From an uncultured Flavobacteriales bacterium (GTDB lineage Bacteria > Bacteroidota > Bacteroidia > Flavobacteriales_D > Sanyastnellaceae), in contig CALKHD010000199.1 of NCBI GenBank assembly GCA_938092195.1, forward strand, positions 1-9,916: a stretch of DNA of 9,916 nt. Reading direction: 5' to 3'. The notes under the pieces were generated by a model that was not told the DNA's origin, did not search any database, and saw only the letters and a list, made by a program, of their open reading frames with translations. The position numbers and the translations under genes were made by a program. Each line of letters starts with the position of its first letter. Position 1 is the stretch's first letter. This document shows positions 1 through 6,700 of this stretch, piece by piece.

Positions 1-807
1 AGCGCGCGCTTGGTTGTACTCAGAAAGGTGGGGCAACTTCACTTGCAAAATGGCGGCTTGAATGCTGTCCAAGCGGCTGTTCATGCCGATGATTTGGTGC
101 TCGTAACGCTTTTTCGAGCCGTGATTGCAGATCATGCGAAGTCTTTCGGCCAAAGTCGCATCTCGGGTGAAGCACGCTCCGCCATCCCCATATGCTCCTA
201 AGTTTTTGGAAGGGAAAAAGCTAGTGGTTCCAATGTCGCCCATGGTTCCCGCTGCGGCCCACTGGCCATCTTCCATGTTCCAGCTGGATCCTATGGCTTG
301 GGCTGTGTCTTCGACAAGGGCCAAATCGTACTCCCGAGCCAACCCACGAAGGGCGGTCATGTTGGCGCATTGACCGTACAGGTGAACAGGCAAGATGGCC
401 TTGGTCTTGGGGGTGATGGCTTTTGCCACGGCCAAGGGGTCAATGGTGAAAGTGCAGGGGTCCACATCCACCATGACGGGAGTCAGGTTCAGAAGTTCAA
501 TGACCTCAACGGTGGAGATGAAGGTGAATGAAGGCGTGATGACTTCGTCACCTGGTTGAAGACCCAGGGCCATAAAGGCCGCTTGCAAAGCATCCGTTCC
601 GTTGGCGCATGGAATCACGTGAATGGGTTGCTCATCAGTATGACCAAGCCATAAGGCAAGCTCTTGGCTGAAATTCCGCACTGCGGGCCCATTGATGTAC
701 TGGCCAGATTTGACGACCTCCAGGACCGCGGAGTCAATCTCCTGTTCGATTCGAGCGTACTGCCCGAGAACGTCCACCATGTGCAGGGGAGCCTTGTCTT
801 TCTTCAT
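1..807 (-). CDS. DegT/DnrJ/EryC1/StrS family sugar aminotransferase, WbpE/WlbC-like (3' part cut by window edge)
   Basis: PLP-dependent transaminase that would put an amino group on a keto nucleotide-sugar during surface polysaccharide synthesis in the cytoplasm. I read about 269 residues by translating the complement; no stop occurs before base 1, and the family is usually 360-400 residues. Visible features from the chosen start: 'GQYARIEQEID' and 'GQYINGPAV' near the N-terminus, the cofactor-binding 'CANGTDALQAA', 'GDEVITPSFTFISTVE', 'LPVHLYGQCANM', 'VEDTAQAIGSS', and 'TSFFPSKNLGAYGDGGA', whose Lys (about residue 201, bases 205-207) is the expected Schiff-base lysine. 'NSRLDSIQAAIL' follows near the edge. 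The pattern is closest to WbpE/WlbC aminotransferases acting on UDP-3-keto-GlcNAcA-type sugars, but substrate cannot be fixed from sequence alone. Start choice: in-frame ATGs lie at 843, 807 and 780; 807 (MKKDKAPLHMVDV) fits relatives best. No clear ribosome binding site. Divergent from the gene at 936. Confidence 0.93.
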   Translation of the reverse strand, partial: MKKDKAPLHMVDVLGQYARIEQEIDSAVLEVVKSGQYINGPAVRNFSQELALWLGHTDEQPIHVIPCANGTDALQAAFMALGLQPGDEVITPSFTFISTVEVIELLNLTPVMVDVDPCTFTIDPLAVAKAITPKTKAILPVHLYGQCANMTALRGLAREYDLALVEDTAQAIGSSWNMEDGQWAAAGTMGDIGTTSFFPSKNLGAYGDGGACFTRDATLAERLRMICNHGSKKRYEHQIIGMNSRLDSIQAAILQVKLPHLSEYNQARA

Positions 808-890
808 CTTCGGTTCAAAGATACCGAGACCGCGTGTGGGCATGTGATGGAAACAAAGCGCTGATGGTGATTTAAATCCCAACAGAAGTG

Positions 891-921
891 TATAATATGT
901 CGACAAAATAGACTAAATTGG
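891..921 (+). promoter_or_regulatory. Possible promoter for the small secreted protein
   Basis: The 92-base gap between the divergent aminotransferase and the gene at 936 contains TATAAT (891-896) and TAAATTGG (914-921). The second is one mismatch from the Bacteroidetes -7 element TAnnTTTG and sits 14 bases before the ATG. No convincing -33 TTG is found at the right distance, so neither candidate is strong. The same gap should also hold the promoter for the leftward aminotransferase; the complement shows only an imperfect TATTTTG there. Confidence 0.25.
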
Positions 922-935
922 GGGTCTGAACTGCC

Positions 936-1415
936 ATGAATCACTTTTTACGCCTGTTTCTGCGCACCGCATTTGCCCTGAGCATTTGGCTTTTTGCCGT
1001 GCCCACCCACGCCCAAGCATTCAACCCGGACTCCAACGGGGATGGCCAAGTCGGAGCTGGTGATGTGATCGCTGTTTTGGCGGTCTATGGGTTGCCCTTT
1101 GGCTACGAGGCAGAGCCGCCTTCTGTGTTTCATTTCGATCCAGATACCATCGGGATGCTGCCTTTGGGCCATGACCTATACATCGCCGAGAATTTCACGT
1201 TTCCATATTTATATGTCACCGTGCCCGATGGGGAGTATGCCGGCCAGTCCTTCCGCATGGCGGTTGAAAAGCAAGTGGACATGGACGATCAACAGGTGTA
1301 TTTGCAGGACAGCCAAGGAAATTGGCTCGCCCTTGCGCGTCAGTTTGAAACCAATGGCCGCTATGCTGAGTTGGTGTGGACAGGCAGCCGCTGGGTGTCC
1401 AGTTCACTTGACTAA
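936..1415 (+). CDS. Small secreted protein with one dockerin-like calcium loop
   Basis: 159-residue protein of unknown function. Residues 1-27 form a signal peptide (Arg-containing start, hydrophobic core 'TAFALSIWLFAVP', probable cleavage near 'THAQA'), so export is likely. Directly after it, residues 30-55 resemble one half of a dockerin/EF-hand: 'FNPDSNGDGQVGAGDVIAVL' has Asp/Asn at loop positions 1, 3, 5 and 12 (D32, N34, D36, D43), then 'AVYGLPF'. The rest (about 56-159) is beta-rich and aromatic and ends in 'WTGSRWVSSSLD'; I recognise no domain in it and no type IX secretion C-terminal signal. The loop resembles the C-terminal loops of the two proteases encoded further right, but here it is single and N-terminal. 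The start is supported by the signal peptide; no strong Shine-Dalgarno sequence precedes it. tRNA-Leu lies 60 bases downstream on the same strand with no U-tract terminator between, so read-through is possible. Confidence 0.85.
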   Translation: MNHFLRLFLRTAFALSIWLFAVPTHAQAFNPDSNGDGQVGAGDVIAVLAVYGLPFGYEAEPPSVFHFDPDTIGMLPLGHDLYIAENFTFPYLYVTVPDGEYAGQSFRMAVEKQVDMDDQQVYLQDSQGNWLALARQFETNGRYAELVWTGSRWVSSSLD

Positions 1416-1475
1416 AAAAAACATCTGGGTCGAGTTGGCTGAAAACCTGCCCGTGTTTTCGACCTTAGCCATCCC

Positions 1476-1564
1476 GCCCGGATGGTGGAATTGGTAGACA
1501 CGACGGACTTAAAATCCGTTGGCCCAAACGGGCCGTGCGGGTTCAAGTCCCGCTCCGGGTACCA
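1476..1564 (+). tRNA. tRNA-Leu(UAA)
   Basis: The 89-base sequence folds as a class II tRNA. The acceptor stem pairs GCCCGGA (1476-1482) with TCCGGGT. A D arm 'TGGTGGAATTGGTAGACA' follows, then an anticodon stem ACGGA/TCCGT enclosing loop CTTAAAA, giving anticodon TAA. The variable arm is long (GGCCC AAAC GGGCC), the T arm is GCGGGTTCAAGTCCCGC, and CCA is encoded. It closely resembles bacterial tRNA-Leu(UAA) as in E. coli. It lies 60 bases after the small secreted protein gene and is followed at once by a hairpin terminator. No TTG-N19-TAnnTTTG promoter as clear as that of the tRNA-Gly is visible in front of it. Confidence 0.97.
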
Positions 1565-1567
1565 TCA

Positions 1568-1592
1568 AAAACGCCCGCATTGCGGGCGTTTT
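1568..1592. terminator. Bidirectional hairpin terminator between tRNA-Leu and the protease operon
   Basis: Inverted repeat AAAACGCCCGCA / TGCGGGCGTTTT: a GC-rich 9-bp core (1571-1579 with 1581-1589) extended by A/T pairs, with a U-run on each strand (TTTT rightward, TTTTT leftward on the complement). It lies 3 bases after the tRNA-Leu CCA and about 27 bases beyond the stop of the leftward serine protease gene, so it can end both convergent transcripts. Confidence 0.85.
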
Positions 1593-1618
1593 GCTGTTGT
1601 GAAGATTTCTGGTTTGAC

Positions 1619-3778
1619 TCAGTCGCAGACCTCGCCAAAGGCGGCAAGGAACACGAGCATATCTGAGGTGGTGACCTGCTGGTCTCCATTCAAGTCAGCG
1701 GCACAGCCCGAGAGACAGCCAAAGTCGCCCAGCAAAAGGAGGGCGTCGGATACGGTCACCGTTCCGTCACCATCGAGATCAGGGGGGCAATCATTGGCGG
1801 GGTCCTGTGGATTGCACAACCCCGAAATGGACCAGCTGGCATTGAATTGAGCGCCTGCGGATCCACTGTATCCGTTGAACAGGTAGACGGACCAAGTTCC
1901 TTCTCCAGAGAGTGCGCTGCTGCTCACGTCCAACGAGGCTGTGAAGGTGCCCGATGTGCTGGATTGCCAGGACGCTGGCCAAAGGTTGTAGTCACCCAGG
2001 GAGGTGCAACCCGCAGGGGATGAATTGTATCCTCCAAATGCGGCGCAGGTTCCATCGGGTGCAACCAAGGCCACAGCCAAGTCGGCGGCCCAATTGGCGC
2101 CACCTCCAGTGTTGGTCCAGGTCAGGGACATGTCCAAAACTTCAGGTGAACCTGCAGCCTCAAAATTGAAGATGGCAGAGGCGCCATTGGCGGCCAGCGT
2201 GGCGTCGAGGTTGCCCTCTGCATCGCAGTCACATTCTTGGCCCGCAGGGGGGTAGATGCACCCGTCGTTGATGGTGGCCTCTGAATCATAATTGCACGCT
2301 GATGCATCGGTGCATCCGACACAGCTGGTCCCATTGCCTCCGCACACTCCGCATGCATCGTTGATGAGGCAGGATCCGTCGTCTTCAATGGCTTCGGGGT
2401 CATAGTTGCAGGCGGAGGGCAAGGTGCACCCGGCATTGGGCACGGAATTGGTGGGGTAGCTGTCGAGCGTCAATTGTCCGGTGTTCAGCGGATCCAAATG
2501 GGTGGATACGCCCACGCCCCAGCTGACATCCATTCTGCCGTAATAGTCATAGGCGCCATTGTTGTTGCTGCCACTGCATGCGGCGGCTCCCCCGTAGAGT
2601 TGACCGATGATGCGCTGGTTCTGGTCGAAGAGCGGAGAGCCAGAAGACCCCGGCTCTGTGACCCCGGATTCCCATTGGTTGATCCACCACACCTGCGCGC
2701 CGCCAGCGGTGGAGGTATAGGGGGCGTTGTTTTCGAAGCAGATTTTTTTGACGTCTCCACTCGGGTGGTGAATGCCCACAGCTGAAGATGGTGAGCTTCC
2801 GGATGCATCCCAGCCAGCGTATTCCACATCATAGCTGGAAGGAGGCGTCGTGCTCAATTCAATCAAGGCCACGTCGCTGCTTCCGCTGCTGGTGAGCAAG
2901 GTTCCGCCTGAGACGCTCTGTCCAGTCGGGCCAGAAGAGCCAGAGCACGTGCTGCTTTCATGGTTGAAGTAGTACACCCAAGAGTTGGGGTTGCCCAAGC
3001 AGTGGTTGGCCGTCAGAAAAAAGGGAGTCCCATCTTCGGCGGTGTTGTTCACCAAGGCCCCCGTGCACACCGCGGACCCACCATTGGTGATCAAGGCCAC
3101 AGATTTCTTGGCCACTTGCCAGTCATCGCCGGCGGGGCAATTCACATTGATGTTGCAAGCACCGGAGTTTCCAAACGGCCCCATGCTGGCCGCAGCGGAG
3201 GGGTTTTCAGGGTGAAGAAGCAGGCTTCTGTAGCCGTGAACCACCTGGTTGATTTGAACCGTTCCTTCGCCGTGAACGGCATCGGGTTCTCGGTATTCCA
3301 CCACCACGCGATCGGCATCAATCAACCCCAGCGACAAAGAGCCCCAGGGCTTCTCATTGGCCTCAGTGAAGCCGCCCAAAAAGCGGGTTCTCTCCACATT
3401 CCAAACAAACAAGCTGGCCCCCGCTGGAAGGTCGAATTCACCCAAAGCCAGGCCGATGCCCGTTGCTCCGGGGCAATGAATCCCCATTCGCCAGATCCAT
3501 TGGCCTTTGACGTGTTCCCAAGAGCCTGAGTTGGCCAGATTGAAGTCCACTTCTCTCTCGACACCAAAGCGCCAAGGGGCCTCTTTGTATTGATCGGTGA
3601 CGGCGTCTTGAGAAGCCAGCAAATCCAAGTCCAGTGCGGCTGTGCTGATTTCGGGACAGCTCCAATCGGCAGATTCCAAGCCCCATTGCCAAGGTGTCCC
3701 TCCTTGGGACACCTGGGCAAAGGTTGAGGCGCAATGAAGGATGGCCAACAGGAGACCGGCAGTCTTCAACGCATTCAT
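1619..3778 (-). CDS. Secreted lysyl-endopeptidase-like S1 serine protease with CNY repeats and a double EF-hand tail
   Basis: 719-residue extracellular serine protease. Signal peptide 1-21 (MNALKTAGLLLAILHCASTFAQ). An N-terminal pro-region runs to about 210. The trypsin-fold catalytic domain (about 213-430) has all three triad residues: His259 in 'FFLTANHC', Asp302 in 'SSDVALIEL' and Ser379 in 'GSSGSPLF'. Its 'GACNINVNCPAGDDWQ' entry and general layout resemble Achromobacter lysyl endopeptidase. Then come two Cys-rich CNY repeats (450-507) joined by 'CGVCGGNGTSC', a P-domain-like beta-sandwich (about 520-655) and a 56-residue double calcium-loop tail with four Cys (664-719). The start at 3778 is chosen because the signal peptide begins there; the frame is open upstream to 3862, but that segment lies inside the preceding gene. 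The ATG overlaps that gene's stop as ATGA, indicating translational coupling. P1 specificity for lysine is not proven, and no canonical type IX secretion C-terminal domain is seen. Confidence 0.92.
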   Translation of the reverse strand: MNALKTAGLLLAILHCASTFAQVSQGGTPWQWGLESADWSCPEISTAALDLDLLASQDAVTDQYKEAPWRFGVEREVDFNLANSGSWEHVKGQWIWRMGIHCPGATGIGLALGEFDLPAGASLFVWNVERTRFLGGFTEANEKPWGSLSLGLIDADRVVVEYREPDAVHGEGTVQINQVVHGYRSLLLHPENPSAAASMGPFGNSGACNINVNCPAGDDWQVAKKSVALITNGGSAVCTGALVNNTAEDGTPFFLTANHCLGNPNSWVYYFNHESSTCSGSSGPTGQSVSGGTLLTSSGSSDVALIELSTTPPSSYDVEYAGWDASGSSPSSAVGIHHPSGDVKKICFENNAPYTSTAGGAQVWWINQWESGVTEPGSSGSPLFDQNQRIIGQLYGGAAACSGSNNNGAYDYYGRMDVSWGVGVSTHLDPLNTGQLTLDSYPTNSVPNAGCTLPSACNYDPEAIEDDGSCLINDACGVCGGNGTSCVGCTDASACNYDSEATINDGCIYPPAGQECDCDAEGNLDATLAANGASAIFNFEAAGSPEVLDMSLTWTNTGGGANWAADLAVALVAPDGTCAAFGGYNSSPAGCTSLGDYNLWPASWQSSTSGTFTASLDVSSSALSGEGTWSVYLFNGYSGSAGAQFNASWSISGLCNPQDPANDCPPDLDGDGTVTVSDALLLLGDFGCLSGCAADLNGDQQVTTSDMLVFLAAFGEVCD
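1622..1789 (-). repeat. Double EF-hand/dockerin-like C-terminal tail of the serine protease
   Basis: This encodes residues 664-719. It contains two calcium-loop halves, 'DLDGDGTVTVSDALLLL' and 'DLNGDQQVTTSDMLVFL', each followed by 'FG', with Cys at tail positions 1, 25, 29 and 55. It aligns without gaps to the tail of the metalloprotease, with 28 of 56 residues identical by my count. The second loop has QQ where the other tail has GG, which may weaken calcium binding there. Confidence 0.8.
1814..2317 (-). repeat. 168-residue CNY + beta-sandwich module, serine protease copy
   Basis: The order is CNY repeat, 'YPPAGQECDC', then a P-domain-like beta-sandwich with 'WAADLAVALVAPDGTC', 'GDYNLWPASW' and 'GEGTWSVYLFNGYSGSAG', ending in 'ISGLC'. 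The same order and exactly the same length (504 bases) occur in the metalloprotease at 6301-6804, so the two are paralogous. Domain identity with the proprotein-convertase P family is inferred from pattern only. Confidence 0.8.
2258..2431 (-). repeat. Two CNY Cys-rich repeats in the serine protease
   Basis: Copy 1 is 'GCTLPSACNYDPEAIEDDGS' plus Cys; copy 2 is 'GCTDASACNYDSEATINDGC'. They are joined by 'CGVCGGNGTSC'. Copy 2 is one residue short, lacking the Ser before its last Cys, compared with nearly all other copies in the window. These repeats are common in secreted Bacteroidetes proteins; their fold or ligand is not established by anything visible here. Confidence 0.85.
3775..3778 (-). 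other. ATGA stop/start overlap of the two protease genes
   Basis: On the complement the metalloprotease ends GAC TGC CCA TGA, and the ATG of the serine protease shares the ATGA. The downstream signal peptide begins exactly at this ATG. Such an overlap is a usual sign of an operon with translational coupling, so both proteases are probably made from one mRNA in linked amounts. Confidence 0.9.
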
Positions 3779-6700
3779 GGGCAGTCCGTTCCAAAGAGCG
3801 AGAGCATGATCAGCATGTCTGAGGTGGTCACCCCTCCATCGCCGTTCATGTCGTGGCTGCAATCTTCAGGACATCCAAATTCTCCGAGCATCATGAGAAG
3901 GTCTCCAATGCCGATGATTCCATCGGTATTGAGGTCACCAAAGCAGGCATATACCTCTTGGAAGACCAGACTCTGCTGATTGATTTGGGGGTTTTCGCCA
4001 TCGGAGGTTCTGCTTTGCAAGTTGACGGTCAAGCTGACTTCGCCATCAGTGGTCAATTGCGCGATCAAAACATGGCCGTTGTCATCGGGGAATGCGGCGG
4101 GTTCGAGGTCGGGGTAAATGAACACCGATCCGCCGTTCACATCGTCGGCAACAACAGCGCCACCTTCTCCCTCAAAGGGACCAAAGTCCAGGCCAATGGT
4201 GTTCACGTCGGCAGAGTTGTCTTCACCACCCACCGTGAGCCAGCTGTCGAATGCCAGCAATGAGTCCACAGGCAGCAACAAAGGATTGATGCTCGATGCC
4301 AAAGCTCCACCGAGGGGGTTCTGATAAAACTCAGTGGTGGTGTTCACGGACAGGGGGACACTGTCGAATCCATAAATGGCCACGAGCTGTTCTGTGGGGT
4401 CGGAGAATTCCGCCCAAACACGATAGGTGGTCATGCCATTCACGGTGTTCTGACCCACCACGTCGTAACCGAGTTGCACAAAGCTGGTTTCGATCACTTC
4501 GTCTTCGTCACAGATTCCGTCGTCGTCGGCATCGTTCAAGCAGTTGCCATCGCAATCCAATCCGCTTTCTGCATAGGTGCAGGAACCATCATCCAATGTG
4601 GCCAGAGCGTTGTAATTGCAGGCCTCTGAATCGGTGCACCCCGGGATGTCTCCAGGATCTCCAGTGCAGAAGGATTGGGTCTCAGTGAAGTCGAATTCTC
4701 CGCCAGATGCCATGACCACGCCATCCACCTCCAAGGTGTAGCTGCCTTCTCCCCAAGCGCAGCAAATGCCGTCGCCAAAGGTGTCGTTGACGGTCAGGTC
4801 GTAGCAGCCTTCGGGCAAGCAGAACACCGTGGTTACGGTGCCGGATTGTCCAGAGTAATCAGGAGATTCCGCCAGTACTGCGTCACCATTGGACAAGGTC
4901 CAGCTGAACTCAGAAGGGTACTGGTCGAGCACCACGGTCATGGTGAAGTTCAATCCATCAAGGATGCAGCTGCCGTCGTCCAGAGTGGCATCTGGGCTGT
5001 AGTTGCAAGCGTCGGGGTTGGTGCAGCCACTGCATGTGCTGTCGTCACCGCCACACACGCCACACTGGTCGTTGAACAGACAAGAGCCATCGTCCTCGGT
5101 GGCGTCAGCGTTGTAATTGCAGGCGGCTTCCAACGTGCAGCCGAAACAGCCATATTCGCAGGTGCCGTTGTCGATTCCAGCTTGGTCGTCATAGTTGCAA
5201 GCCTCGGTGTCGGTGCATCCAAAATTGAGGTTGTCCGTGCAGAAGTCGAGGGACTCCGTGTCCCCAAAATCTCCGCCTGACCCTATGACCACAGAATCGA
5301 CCAACACGGTATATCCGCCTGGCGCATAAATGCCATCGCCAAAGCTGTCATAAATCGTGAACGTGTAGCATCCTTCTGGGGCGCAGACCAGCTCGTCAAT
5401 GGTGCTTCCGGAAGATGTGTAAGGGCCTCCTGAGGATAACACGTTTCCAAGCGAGTCGGTGAGGGTCCAGGTGATTTCTCCAGGGTAGATGTCTGTGGTG
5501 ATGGACACCGTGATGGGCGTGCCGTCAGCAATGCAGGAACCGTCATCGATGGTGGCATCTGCATCGTAGTTGCAGCTCAATGGGTCGGTGCAACCAATGC
5601 AACTGTAGTCACAACTGCCGCTGTCATTGATGGCATCTTCGTCATAGTTGCAGGCACTGACATCCGTGCAGCCATAGCTTTCGCCAGCGCAGAAGCTCGT
5701 GGATTCTCCTTCCCCGAATTCAGCTCCGGAGGCGACCAAAGTGCCATCCACAGTCAGCGCATAGTCGCCGGATCCATAGGAGCAGCAGATGCCGTCACCA
5801 AAGCTGTCGTAAATGTTGAAACTGTAGCATCCGTCACCCGCGCAGAAGTTTTCGGTTACTGTTCCCGCAATTTCCGTGTAGGGCCCGCCCGAGGCCAAAA
5901 TGGCACCTGCGGTGTCCATCAAAGCCCAAGTGGTTTCACCGGGGTAGTTGTCCAAGTTCAGGGTGAGGGAGAATGGCAGACCATCGGCTAGGCAGGATCC
6001 GTCGTCCAAAATGGCGCTGGGGTCGTAGTTGCATGCTGTGGAATCTGTGCACCCTCCGCAGGAGCTGTCATCGCCGCCGCAAACGCCGCACTGGTCCAGG
6101 GTCAAGCAAGAGCCATCGTCAATCACAGCCGCTGGGTCAAAGTTGCACGAAGTGCTGTCGGTGCAACCGCCGCAAGTGCTGTTGTCCCCTGCACAGACGC
6201 CGCAAAGGTCCAGGTCGGCGCATGAGCCATCGTCAATTGTGGCATCGGGGTTGTAATTGCATGAAGCACTGTCGGTGCATCCATCGATGACGCCGCCAAT
6301 GCAGACTTCGTGCACAGTGATGTCGGCCACATAGGTCACAGATCCGCTGGAGGCATATCCGTTGATCAGCTGAATGCTCCACTCGCCATCGCCAGTAAGT
6401 CCAGAACCGGTCAAATCTAGAGAGGCGGCATAAGCGCCATCCAGGCCACTGGTCCAGTCCTCAGGCCAAAGCGTGTAGTTGCCCAAATCTGTGCAACCGG
6501 CAGTGACCGCAGCAGAGAATCCGCCAAACTCAATGCAGTCGCCGTTGGGGGAGTTGATCACGATCAACATGTCCGCAGACCAGCTGCCAGCGCTGCCTGT
6601 GAAATCCAAAGCGATGTCCAGGCCTTCCACTTCGCCAGTACCGGTGAAGGTGACAGGGGTGCCCGCCGCGCCACCTGAAAGCGACTCGGTGATGCTCAAG

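Noticed and set aside
1476..1592. tRNA-Leu as an integration site of a mobile element
   Set aside because: No integrase, no repeat of the tRNA 3' end elsewhere in the window and no insertion sequence ends were seen.
3778..3862. Longer start for the serine protease at 3862
   Set aside because: The extra 28 residues are Arg/His-rich, precede the signal peptide and lie within the coding end of the metalloprotease.
1622..3945. Clostridial-type cellulosome dockerins
   Set aside because: The loops are dockerin-like, but no cohesin, scaffoldin or carbohydrate-active domain is in the window, and the Cys spacing differs, so only 'dockerin-like' is supported.
4675..5280. Long rightward open frame (201 codons), and similar ones at 2960-3529 and 3853-4263
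   Set aside because: They lie opposite the protease genes, where the biased repeat codons suppress stops; they show no signal peptide, domain or promoter, while the leftward frame has clear motifs.
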